Source of the DNA: an uncultured Butyricicoccus sp.
GTDB lineage: Bacteria > Bacillota > Clostridia > Oscillospirales > Butyricicoccaceae
Length of the DNA: 64,000 nt
Assembly (NCBI GenBank): GCA_944376065.1
Contig: CALWBL010000001.1
Location: 1 to 64,000, forward strand
Reading direction: 5' to 3'
A model generated the notes under the pieces. The model had not been told where the DNA came from. It made no database searches and saw only the letters and a list, made by a program, of their open reading frames with translations. Position numbers and translations under genes: made by a program. Position 1 is the first letter of the stretch, and each line of letters begins with the position of its first letter. This document shows positions 9,151 to 17,289 of this stretch, piece by piece.

Positions 9151-9183
9151 TTTATATTCCTCCATTAAATATTGTTAAATAAA

Positions 9184-10743
9184 TTATACCAATTCTATTT
9201 TTCTTATTCTTGAATTATATGGATAATATAAATAAAATACATCACTTCCAGCAGCTATTATACTGCACTCTTCACTTTGAATATTGGTATCTAATTGTGT
9301 GCTATCTAAAACTTTTATATTAGTTTCATCAATCAAACATTCAACTGTTTTATTTATTGGGTCAATTTCAATTATATTAAAATCAGGATATGATTTTGTG
9401 TAAAATTTACCATTATAACTTGATGATGCTGTTATATAAGTAGACCAGTTATAATTGTTATTTTCTAGTTTTATACTCTCCATTCCATTTATATAGTTGA
9501 AATAGACTACACTTTCACCTATACCATATATTTCACCATTACTATAACCAATGTGTAAATCATCTGTTGAAAGGTTATAATCAGCTTTACCTATATTTCT
9601 TACAGGTTCATTTTTTAAATCCCAATAAATTTCTCCATTATAATATAAAATATCACCTGAATCTGTGATTAAAGAGCTTTCTCTTCTAGCATTTTCTGGA
9701 GTTACAACAAAATGTTCATAATTAAAAATATCTGGCATATACTTTCCTAAAATTTGTCCAGTTTTTAAATCTATACACATAATAGCATTTTCACCTTTAT
9801 ATGGTATATAGCTATATAATAAAGCATATACTTTTTCATTTTTAGCATCTGTAAGTAAATTTGCTACCGACCAATTTTTAAATTCAAATTCCTCATAATA
9901 AGAAGAATTTGTTTGTTTTGAAATAGTGATTGGATAATTACCATCAAATAATATTTGACCATCTTTATATATCTCATTTTCTGTTGAGTAATATAAAGAA
10001 CCTTTATTATCAACCAACATACAATATACACCATCTTGCTTATATGCTGTTGTAATTTTATATGTTTGCTTTGGCAAAGTTATTTCTAAACGCATTGATT
10101 TATCAATCATTCTTACCAAAATTGTAGCAACTTCCGAGCGGGTTATATTTGAATATGGTTTAAATTCACCTGTTTCACCACTACCAGTTAATACTCCCGC
10201 ACGATAAAGCATATATATTCTATCTACAACATCTGAACCTAATTCTTCTTCTAATAAATCTGGTATATATCCATCTGGAATTTTATTTATTTCCTCATAT
10301 TCTAAATCAGGCAATGCTTTACTTAACCAATATGCAAAACTCCATCTAGTAGCTTTTGCATCTTTTATAACTCCATCTCCTTCATAATTTTCATCTATGT
10401 ATGCTTTTACATACTCGTAATAAGGAGCTGACCAGTCACTTGTCATTGCTGTATCAATTTGATTTCCATTATACTTAGCATGAATTCTAGCTAATAAAAC
10501 AGTTTTTTCTGCTTCTGTTAGTGTTTGATTTGGTGAAAATGTTGTTTCACTTGTACCATTTATAAGACCATATTCATAAGCATTTTTTACTGACTCATAA
10601 TACCATGAGCTAGACTGAATATCTTTAAATTGATTATTATATTGCATTTGTTTTTGAAATTTATAATATCCTGCATTTGCCATTACTAAGCTTAAAATAC
10701 ATAATAAAGTAGCGATTATAACTGTAAATATTCTTTTTTTCAT
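9184..10743 (-). CDS. SLH-domain surface protein with a propeller-like C-terminal region
   Basis: A 519-residue protein: an N-terminal membrane or signal segment (KKR, then IFTVIIATLLCILSLVMANAG), SLH repeats at about 38-225 (FKDIQSSSWYYESVKNAYEY...LTEAEKTVLLARI, and YSNITRSEVATILVRMID), and about 290 residues with recurring short strands (SLYYSTENEIYKDG, GDILYYNGEIYWDL, SNGEIYGIGESVVYF). The latter look like beta-propeller blades reading out values, as in DUF5050-like proteins. The family assignment of this part is uncertain. AAGGAGAAATGATGT precedes the start. Together with the downstream SLH protein it suggests a two-gene cell-surface operon. Confidence 0.8.
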   Translation of the reverse strand: MKKRIFTVIIATLLCILSLVMANAGYYKFQKQMQYNNQFKDIQSSSWYYESVKNAYEYGLINGTSETTFSPNQTLTEAEKTVLLARIHAKYNGNQIDTAMTSDWSAPYYEYVKAYIDENYEGDGVIKDAKATRWSFAYWLSKALPDLEYEEINKIPDGYIPDLLEEELGSDVVDRIYMLYRAGVLTGSGETGEFKPYSNITRSEVATILVRMIDKSMRLEITLPKQTYKITTAYKQDGVYCMLVDNKGSLYYSTENEIYKDGQILFDGNYPITISKQTNSSYYEEFEFKNWSVANLLTDAKNEKVYALLYSYIPYKGENAIMCIDLKTGQILGKYMPDIFNYEHFVVTPENARRESSLITDSGDILYYNGEIYWDLKNEPVRNIGKADYNLSTDDLHIGYSNGEIYGIGESVVYFNYINGMESIKLENNNYNWSTYITASSSYNGKFYTKSYPDFNIIEIDPINKTVECLIDETNIKVLDSTQLDTNIQSEECSIIAAGSDVFYLYYPYNSRIRKIELV

Positions 10744-10888
10744 ACATCATTTCTCCTTTTAATCATGGTTGTTATTATCTATTTTATAAATAATGAATAC
10801 TATTTTAGATAAAATATACAATTTTTTATTACATCATATTTTTCTTTTAATACATAAAAAATTCATTACTATATAACAGAAAACTCAA

Positions 10889-11674
10889 CTATAATTTTTC
10901 CTTGCAAGATACATCATTAGGTTCTAATATCTTAATTTGCATATAATCCAAAAATTCTCTTATAAATTGATTCGCTCTTTCTGCATTCCAATTATTACAT
11001 TTAGTATAAACTTTTATCATTTCATCTAATTCTGCCAATATAATTTCTGTTTTATTTTGTTTTTTAATATAACTATATATATTTTTGGCAGTATTGATTT
11101 CTTCTTCTTTATTTGCACAAATAGCAAATAAAAACAATAATCCAGCTATAACTACACACACTGATATACTTTTATAAGACATGGCATCCTTATAACCCAT
11201 TATTAAGTCAAACTCATTATCAACAACAAATTCATTTCCTAAAATAGCCATAATAGACTTTATACCACTTTCTATTATACTAGTACACCATATAGACAAA
11301 ATATACGAAAAATAAAAATAAGTCCAAACATCATTTAAATACTTATAAATTTTAGAAAAAGTTCTTACTTTTGACGGTGTGGTAAAAGTGATTACCGCCA
11401 TACTAATAAGTGCCATATATCCTAGTAATGTCAATATAAACGGACTACACACGTACAATGCTATTTTCCAGTCAAACATATAAATGTCTATTATATACTT
11501 ATTTATATCCTTAAACCAAGATATTACTTTAATTGTTAATATTGTAGCTAGAAATATTGCAACAATAACTCTTATTCTTAGTAATCTACCTACTACTTCT
11601 ATCACCTTTGATATGATACCTACAATAATCATTATTTTTATTGCATCTCCAATTATTGAACCCCAACTATCCAT
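10889..11674 (-). CDS. Multi-pass membrane protein of unknown function
   Basis: I do not recognise this 261-residue protein. Hydrophobic segments are seen at about 11-30, 34-53, 68-95, 115-135 and 171-187, followed by a charged cytosolic-type C-terminal region of about 75 residues (KKQNKTEIILAELDEMIKVYTK...FIREFLDYM) likely to be helical. AGGAGGGTAAA precedes ATG 11674. It is divergent from the XRE regulator at 11781 with about 107 bp between them, so that regulator could act on it. Strong A/T bias is shared with the SLH genes, unlike the core genes further right. Confidence 0.55.
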   Translation of the reverse strand: MDSWGSIIGDAIKIMIIVGIISKVIEVVGRLLRIRVIVAIFLATILTIKVISWFKDINKYIIDIYMFDWKIALYVCSPFILTLLGYMALISMAVITFTTPSKVRTFSKIYKYLNDVWTYFYFSYILSIWCTSIIESGIKSIMAILGNEFVVDNEFDLIMGYKDAMSYKSISVCVVIAGLLFLFAICANKEEEINTAKNIYSYIKKQNKTEIILAELDEMIKVYTKCNNWNAERANQFIREFLDYMQIKILEPNDVSCKEKL

Positions 11675-11780
11675 TTTACCCTCCTGTTTTAATACTTATA
11701 GATATCTTTTTATAATACTTATTGTAGTTTATTACATACTAATTGTCAAGATATGCTATTATCTAAAGGCAGGTGTTAAC

Positions 11781-12113
11781 ATGTATAATGAAATAAATGT
11801 TGGTGAAAGAATAAAATATTTTCGCACCAAAAACGGTTTAAGCCAAGAAAATTTAGCTTTGCAGGCAGAAATAAATCCTGCATTTCTTGGTCATCTGGAG
11901 CGAGGACTAAAAAATCCGACAATCAAAACGTTGGAGAAAATAACCCACGCATTGGGCATTTCACTGGCAGAGTTTTTTGAACCAAATACAGAAATTACAG
12001 ACGAAAAGCAAGCTGCACTTACACATATATATAATCAAATTAAAGATTTGCCTTTAGAAAGCGTTAATAAAATAAGCATTATCTTGCAAAATGTGTTAAC
12101 TCTCGAAAAATAA
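11781..12113 (+). CDS. XRE-family HTH transcriptional regulator
   Basis: A 110-residue protein with a Cro/CI-type HTH at residues 5-62: VGERIKYFRTKNGLSQENLALQAEINPAFLGHLERG...PTIKTLEKITHALG. The C-terminal 45 residues are helical and probably mediate dimerisation. ATG 11781 is used because AGGTG lies 6 nt upstream and the HTH begins just after it; a much longer in-frame extension (to 11484) is AT-rich, hydrophobic and not gene-like. It is the first plus-strand gene of the putative integrative element and a candidate repressor of its divergent and downstream promoters. Confidence 0.9.
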   Translation: MYNEINVGERIKYFRTKNGLSQENLALQAEINPAFLGHLERGLKNPTIKTLEKITHALGISLAEFFEPNTEITDEKQAALTHIYNQIKDLPLESVNKISIILQNVLTLEK

Positions 12114-12158
12114 AATCCGATTTGCTCCCACTCCACAACTACATACTATATATATGAA

Positions 12159-12182
12159 GCCACAAGGTGTATCCCTTGTGGC
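12159..12182 (+). terminator. Hairpin terminator or attenuator between XRE gene and DUF960 operon
   Basis: Perfect 9-bp stem GCCACAAGG (12159-12167) / CCTTGTGGC (12174-12182) with a 6-nt loop, followed by TATTTTCATTTTATT. The downstream gene starts only 31 bp later with no clear promoter between, so read-through or attenuation may control the operon. Confidence 0.65.
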
Positions 12183-12212
12183 TATTTTCATTTTATTAAG
12201 GAGTGATTTCAA

Positions 12213-12503
12213 ATGTTCGACAATCAGCACTTTATAACAAAAGGTATATCAGAAACTATACCCCCTTGGCTTGTAAACCTTATGTGGTTTATGATTTCCC
12301 AAATGGAAGTTGAGAGCAAAGACTATTTACAGGTATTTGAGCTTGAAAAGCAACCGGACGGAAAACAATACATCTGCCACAAACAAGAACAGCCACCATA
12401 CAAGTATGAAATTAGCTTGGTGTGTAAAACTGCTGTAACCGCTAAAATATTTGTAATTGATGACCAAACCCATAGCGCAATGCTGCTAGCCGAAGAATAT
12501 TAA
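12213..12503 (+). CDS. DUF960-family protein
   Basis: A 96-residue protein matching the DUF960 pattern: FDNQHFITKGISETIPPWLVNL at the start, a central acidic/aromatic stretch (DYLQVFELEKQPDGKQYI), and a C-terminal TAKIFVIDDQTHSAMLLAEEY. The family has no known function and is found on plasmids, phages and integrative elements of Firmicutes. AAGGAGTGATTTCAA gives a strong ribosome site. It is 14 bp upstream of the amidoligase gene and clearly in one operon with it. Confidence 0.75.
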   Translation: MFDNQHFITKGISETIPPWLVNLMWFMISQMEVESKDYLQVFELEKQPDGKQYICHKQEQPPYKYEISLVCKTAVTAKIFVIDDQTHSAMLLAEEY

Positions 12504-12517
12504 GGAGGAACTCAAAA

Positions 12518-13606
12518 ATGCAAGAAACTTTTGTTTGTAACAACTGTGGAGTAGAATTTCATATCGATGATGCTATTTATGTGGGTGATGACATACTATG
12601 CCCTGATTGTGCCGACAATTTAACAACTACCTGTGAGCATTGCCATGAGTATGTGTATATTGAGGACACAATAACCGATGGAACTGTAACTTTATGCAGA
12701 TATTGTTATTCAAATCACTATTATACCTGTGAAAATTGTGAAACCATAATTCATACAGACAACACTTACTATGCAAACGATGACCCCGACCGTCCTTTGT
12801 GTTATGACTGTTGGCAAAGACATAGAAATACTATTCATGAGTATAGCTATGTACCTGATGATTTAATTTTCCATGGTAAAGGCAATAGATATTTTGGCGT
12901 AGAACTTGAAATTGATGACGGCGGAACCGATAACGATAATGCTCAGGCATTGCTTGAAGTTGCAAACGACAGAGCAGAAAACCTGTATATTAAAACCGAT
13001 GGCAGTTTAAACGAAGGCTTAGAGCTTGTAACCCACCCTATGACACTTGAATATCATATAAACGATATGCCTTGGGCTGACCTTTTATATGAAGCTAAAA
13101 GTCTTGGCTATCTCAGTCATAGCTCAGAGACCTGTGGATTACATGTACATATTAACCGAACAGCTTTTGGCTCAACATATACAGCTCAAGAGGAATGCAT
13201 AGCCAGACTTGTATTCTTTGTAGAAAAATTCTGGCCTGAACTTCTAAGATTTAGTCGCAGAACAAAAAGCCAGCTTAATCGTTGGGCAGCTCGCTATGGC
13301 ATGAAGCTCTGTCCTAAAGAGCAAATCGACCATGCTAAAAATTCATGTGCTGGCAGATACACAGCTGTAAATCTGACAAACAGTGAAACCGTGGAACTTC
13401 GCCTGTTTAGAGGCACACTAAAACTTAATACTTTAATAGCTACATTACAGTTTGTAAATCATCTGTGTGAGGTAGCTATTTCTTTATCTGACCAAGAACT
13501 TCAGGACATGAGCTGGTTTGATTTCCTCGATATGATTTCTGAACAAGAGATTATTCAATATCTAAAAGAACGCCGTTTATATGTAAATGAACCAGTAGAA
13601 CAATAA
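12518..13606 (+). CDS. Amidoligase-family enzyme with N-terminal zinc fingers
   Basis: A 362-residue protein. Residues 4-110 carry three tandem pairs of CxxC modules (CNNC...CPDC; CEHC...CRYC; CENC...CYDC), a treble-clef/LIM-like zinc region. Residues about 125-340 match the Amidoligase_2 family, a glutamine-synthetase-like ligase fold: RYFGVELEID, IKTDGSL, ELVTHPMTLEYH, CGLHVHINR, and TVELRLFRGTL. Family knowledge: these enzymes form amide bonds on peptides or small metabolites using ATP. AAGGAGGAACTCAAAA precedes the start, and the class II amidotransferase follows 13 bp later, suggesting the pair works together with glutamine as the nitrogen donor. The substrate is unknown. Confidence 0.85.
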   Translation: MQETFVCNNCGVEFHIDDAIYVGDDILCPDCADNLTTTCEHCHEYVYIEDTITDGTVTLCRYCYSNHYYTCENCETIIHTDNTYYANDDPDRPLCYDCWQRHRNTIHEYSYVPDDLIFHGKGNRYFGVELEIDDGGTDNDNAQALLEVANDRAENLYIKTDGSLNEGLELVTHPMTLEYHINDMPWADLLYEAKSLGYLSHSSETCGLHVHINRTAFGSTYTAQEECIARLVFFVEKFWPELLRFSRRTKSQLNRWAARYGMKLCPKEQIDHAKNSCAGRYTAVNLTNSETVELRLFRGTLKLNTLIATLQFVNHLCEVAISLSDQELQDMSWFDFLDMISEQEIIQYLKERRLYVNEPVEQ

Positions 13607-13619
13607 CAGGAGGTATTTT

Positions 13620-14552
13620 ATGTGCAGTTTATTTGGTCTTATCGATTTTGATAATGCATTGACCGCAAAAAAGAAAAACAAAATTTTAAACACACTTGCA
13701 ACAGTATGCGAATGTCGTGGAACAGATGCAACTGGAATAGCTTATAACCTAGGAGGAAAGCTCAAAATTTATAAACGCCCTGTTCCAGCTCATAAACTTA
13801 ACATCTGTGTGCCTGATAGTGTAAAAACAATTATGGGGCATACCCGAATGACTACTCAGGGTGATGCAAAGCATAACCAGAATAATCACCCATTTTCTGG
13901 ATATGCTAACGGAAAATATTTTGCCTTTGCACATAACGGCATGATTTGGAATGACTTGGAGTTAAGACTAACCGAAAGGCTACCAGTTACAAACATTGAA
14001 ACCGACAGTTATATAGCTGTACAGCTTATAGAAAAAGAAAATGCTCTTGACTTTAGCAGCCTCAAAAGCATGGCTGAAAAGGTCAAGGGTTCTTTTGTGT
14101 TTACAGTGTTAGATAGTGATAATTCAATTTGGTTTGTTAAAGGCGACAACCCGCTGAGCATATTTTACTATGATGGTTTTCTAATTTATGCATCGACAAC
14201 CGAAATACTAAACAGAAGCATAAAGCATTTAAAACTTGGTAAGCCTAAGAAAATTTATACTCCATCTGAAGGCGATATTCTTCATATAAATTCTAGCGGG
14301 CAAATAGAAAGCAGCTTCTTTACCCCTGACTTTAGCGGTTTGTTCTACAACTATAATTTATACGATTTTGGTATGTGTTATAGCACAAATTCTTATGATG
14401 AGCTTATATCGGTTGCAAGCTCAATGGGCATAAGCCCAGATGAAATTATGGCACTTATGGACTATGGCTGTGAACGTGATGAAATTGAAGAACTGCTATA
14501 TGACCCCTCACTCTTACATGAAATTGCAGCTGAACTGCTTTATGCTTACTAA
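13620..14552 (+). CDS. Class II glutamine amidotransferase (Ntn hydrolase)
   Basis: A 310-residue protein beginning Met-Cys (MCSLFGLIDFDN); Cys2 would become the N-terminal nucleophile. Other glutaminase landmarks: CRGTDATGIAY, GHTRMTTQGDA (glutamine-binding Arg), NNHPF, FAHNGMIWN (oxyanion Asn-Gly), TDSYIAVQLI, and a closing strand region to about 225. The usual synthase domain (as in GlmS, PurF or AsnB) is missing; the last 80 residues are a short helical tail. It would release ammonia from glutamine for a partner enzyme, most simply the amidoligase encoded just upstream. ACAGGAGG precedes the start. Confidence 0.9.
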   Translation: MCSLFGLIDFDNALTAKKKNKILNTLATVCECRGTDATGIAYNLGGKLKIYKRPVPAHKLNICVPDSVKTIMGHTRMTTQGDAKHNQNNHPFSGYANGKYFAFAHNGMIWNDLELRLTERLPVTNIETDSYIAVQLIEKENALDFSSLKSMAEKVKGSFVFTVLDSDNSIWFVKGDNPLSIFYYDGFLIYASTTEILNRSIKHLKLGKPKKIYTPSEGDILHINSSGQIESSFFTPDFSGLFYNYNLYDFGMCYSTNSYDELISVASSMGISPDEIMALMDYGCERDEIEELLYDPSLLHEIAAELLYAY

Positions 14553-14572
14553 TAAGAAAAGGAGGTGTGTAA

Positions 14573-14665
14573 ATGTTGCAATTAAAAGAGATATTTCGGG
14601 TTGTTGGTGTGTTGGTTGATTTGATAATCGAGATGGTTGAAAGCTCTAGTAAAAAAGGCAAGTGA
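14573..14665 (+). CDS. 30-residue hydrophobic peptide at the end of the amidoligase operon
   Basis: A short frame encoding MLQLKEIFRVVGVLVDLIIEMVESSSKKGK in two parts: a hydrophobic or amphipathic helix (about residues 7-22) and a Ser/Lys-rich tail (23-30). A strong AGGAGGTG site sits 7 nt before the ATG, the gene is 20 bp after the amidotransferase, and a terminator hairpin follows within 6 bp, so it is the last gene of the operon. It could be a small membrane peptide (toxin-like) or the substrate of the amidoligase pair. No homology is recognised; function is unknown. Confidence 0.6.
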   Translation: MLQLKEIFRVVGVLVDLIIEMVESSSKKGK

Positions 14666-14670
14666 TTGTT

Positions 14671-14702
14671 AAAGCCGTCTATTGTTCTATATAGGCGGCT
14701 TT
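14671..14702 (+). terminator. Terminator of the amidoligase operon
   Basis: AAAGCCGTCTAT (14671-14682) pairs with ATAGGCGGCTTT (14691-14702) with one G-U pair and an 8-nt loop, followed by ATACATTTTTT. It lies between convergent operons and may serve both. Confidence 0.75.
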
Positions 14703-14711
14703 ATACATTTT

Positions 14712-17009
14712 TTAAGCTCGGGTTCTTAATTTCTCTCCTATTTCTTTCAGTTTCTTTCTACTTTGTTCAACGTTTATATCTTTTAAACATTCTTCAATTG
14801 ATAATTTTATAATATCATCAGCTTTCATTCTAATCCAAGGTTTACTCTTTGACACATATTCATGTTTTTTTAACAATTTTCTGTATTTTCGATATTGCTT
14901 TATACGCTTAAATCCATCCAAATATTTACATGAATTTGCAAATTTACAGCTATCTAAATTGGCAATATTTTCTGATAATGATTCGTTAATACATTTGCAA
15001 ATATGTCTATCTTTGAATTTATTAGCACATTCGTATGGAATTAAATACCTATTTGCAATGTCGTTTATAAAAGCTCTATGGTCATCTTCATCCAAGATAA
15101 AATAACGTTTCTCTCTGTAAGCATGTGCAAATTCATCACAAATTTGTATAAAAAATTCCTTTACCTCCCTTTTGCTTCTTTTATATGAACCCTTGATATT
15201 TTCATATTCCTCATCCAAATTATGAACTTTATGCATTGTAATAAGCCCAAAATCTATATCATCCGTCCATTTTTTCTTAATATAGTCCAGAGCAAATATA
15301 TCTCCATCATAATCATTTTGATTGACATCGACAAACACCATATCAGAGTAACTGTATCCCGTCAAAACAACAAATATATCGTCCCAAATTTTTACTAAAT
15401 ACTGTTTTTGAGCGTTGCTAAGTTGTTTTGAAAACAATTCTCGCAACCTTATATAAAATCCTATTTTTCTACGCTTAGTACGATCATCATCATTTACAAA
15501 ATTCAAATCATGTACAATTTCTTCCTTAGACCATCCATATTCAACAGACATTTTTCTTATATCTGTTTTAGATGTAACCATACTATATACAATTATGGGA
15601 GCTAACACAATTCTTGATTTTGTTTTGTCTACATTTATATGTTCTAATACAGAGTCGAATATATTATCATTAAGTACAAATTTATATAGGTTGGTTATAA
15701 ATTTATCATTTATACTTATTTTCTTTGACTTATTATTCTGTTTATACTTATCTTCATAGTAATTTTCAATAATATTCTTAAGCTTATCTTCATTTTGTTT
15801 TAAATTATCACAATTTTCAGTTTTTCCATAAAGCAAAATATCAATCTTGCTATCTACTTCGATCTTTTCTAACGCTGACAGCATACTATTCAATAACTGT
15901 TCAGCTTTAATTTTATTTATATAATCAAAGTCTATAGTTATCTGTGGTTTTTTAAGAAAAACACAATTCAACTGTTCATCAGAGTATTTAGGAGTTTGAT
16001 TTACATCTGGCTCTTGAAATCCTTTTATAGAACGCATTTGATAATCCATCTTTGAAACAAAAACAGAAGCAATAGTGCTAATAATATCACGAACTGTTTT
16101 AATATCATGTATGCATTTTTTCTGGCTCCAATCTATCTGTGAAACAAAATTATTGTTAACAATATATTTGTTATCAGAACCCTTTTTTAAATAGTAATCT
16201 GTCTGATTCCCCTCAAAAAATTTATCACAAAGATTTTGATATAAACGCTGTTTCTCAGCTTCTGTTGTATCTTGCCCCGCTCCATATTTAGCATCTTTGT
16301 TAAATTGATTTATGACTTCTCTAAAGCTTTCCTGTATATGTTTTATTGGTTGACTTTTTATTTCACTCAGGCATTTATAATGCTCATAAACTATTTCATA
16401 CTTTTTGTTTGTTAAATTATCTGAAAAATTTTTATTTTCATCTCGTTTTATAGTGTATACAACTGCATCGCTATTGTTTTCTTCACTTCTATGATTCGTT
16501 AAACCCAAAGCTAATGCCAAATCTATGTATTTACCATAATTATGTTTTGAGGCTTTGCTTTTTTCAGATGCATATAAAAATTTTTGTCTGAATGAATAAA
16601 TTCCATCAGCACGATACTTATCTCGTGTTTCATGAAATAAAAACTCAAACCCAATCGATATATCTTGATATACCTTTTGAACTTTATCCAAGTCTGTAAA
16701 ATTATATTTTTCCACATAATCATACAATTTATCTATGAAATAGTGTGGTGAGTAAAGCAATAAGTCTAATATATCAACACCAAAAACTCCATCTACATCC
16801 TCACCTTTCAAAGGAAAAATCTGTGATACATCCTCTCTAAACTGTTTATAAAATGTATGTGCTTTTTTCGACATCTTTCGGTCTTTTGTTTCCTTTATAT
16901 CTCTAGTATTTTCCGTATATATAAGGTTTATAAATTCATCGGATTTTGGTTTGGCACCGTTTATTAACTCATCTTTGATTTGAGTTATAAAATCATCATA
17001 ATTGTACAT
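14712..17009 (-). CDS. 765-residue orphan protein of the integrative element
   Basis: I do not recognise this protein. ATG 17009 is chosen because GAGGAG lies 8 nt upstream; an in-frame ATG at 17054 lacks a ribosome site. It is soluble-looking, rich in Lys/Asp/Asn/Tyr, with helical predicted segments throughout. Near the C-terminus there is a cysteine cluster (HICKCINES...DSCKFANSCKY, about residues 672-700) that could bind zinc or an iron-sulfur cluster, then a very basic stretch (KRIKQYRKYRKLLKKHEY). No Walker, nuclease, HTH or transmembrane motif is visible. It is transcribed opposite to both neighbouring operons from its own upstream region, a common placement for a self-contained accessory gene. 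A defence role is possible but unsupported by motifs. Confidence 0.6.
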   Translation of the reverse strand: MYNYDDFITQIKDELINGAKPKSDEFINLIYTENTRDIKETKDRKMSKKAHTFYKQFREDVSQIFPLKGEDVDGVFGVDILDLLLYSPHYFIDKLYDYVEKYNFTDLDKVQKVYQDISIGFEFLFHETRDKYRADGIYSFRQKFLYASEKSKASKHNYGKYIDLALALGLTNHRSEENNSDAVVYTIKRDENKNFSDNLTNKKYEIVYEHYKCLSEIKSQPIKHIQESFREVINQFNKDAKYGAGQDTTEAEKQRLYQNLCDKFFEGNQTDYYLKKGSDNKYIVNNNFVSQIDWSQKKCIHDIKTVRDIISTIASVFVSKMDYQMRSIKGFQEPDVNQTPKYSDEQLNCVFLKKPQITIDFDYINKIKAEQLLNSMLSALEKIEVDSKIDILLYGKTENCDNLKQNEDKLKNIIENYYEDKYKQNNKSKKISINDKFITNLYKFVLNDNIFDSVLEHINVDKTKSRIVLAPIIVYSMVTSKTDIRKMSVEYGWSKEEIVHDLNFVNDDDRTKRRKIGFYIRLRELFSKQLSNAQKQYLVKIWDDIFVVLTGYSYSDMVFVDVNQNDYDGDIFALDYIKKKWTDDIDFGLITMHKVHNLDEEYENIKGSYKRSKREVKEFFIQICDEFAHAYREKRYFILDEDDHRAFINDIANRYLIPYECANKFKDRHICKCINESLSENIANLDSCKFANSCKYLDGFKRIKQYRKYRKLLKKHEYVSKSKPWIRMKADDIIKLSIEECLKDINVEQSRKKLKEIGEKLRTRA

Positions 17010-17289
17010 TAAAACACTCCTCAGACAAATATAAACATTTTCTATTTCTATCATTAATATTTGTTTGAATTTATCTCTTATATTTTGGTATATTTTTGTA
17101 TATATTCACCAATAAAATTGCTATTTTAAGTGCTTGTATCAGTTTTTATATTTTAATATTTATGACTTTAAGAAATTTTTGTGCATCACTCTTAGACACT
17201 ATTTTTATTATTGTATTTAAATGCAGTATACTTATACAAATTCATTGTTTATGCAATGAAATACAATTTTTCGACTGGAGGACATAAAA

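Noticed and set aside
11484-11780. N-terminal extension of the XRE regulator
   Set aside because: It is hydrophobic, AT-driven and overlaps the opposite-strand membrane gene; the ATG at 11781 has a ribosome site and starts just before the HTH.
17096-17287. 63-codon frame upstream of the 538-residue gene
   Set aside because: It lacks a ribosome site, is composed of A/T-rich hydrophobic codons and fills the divergent promoter region.
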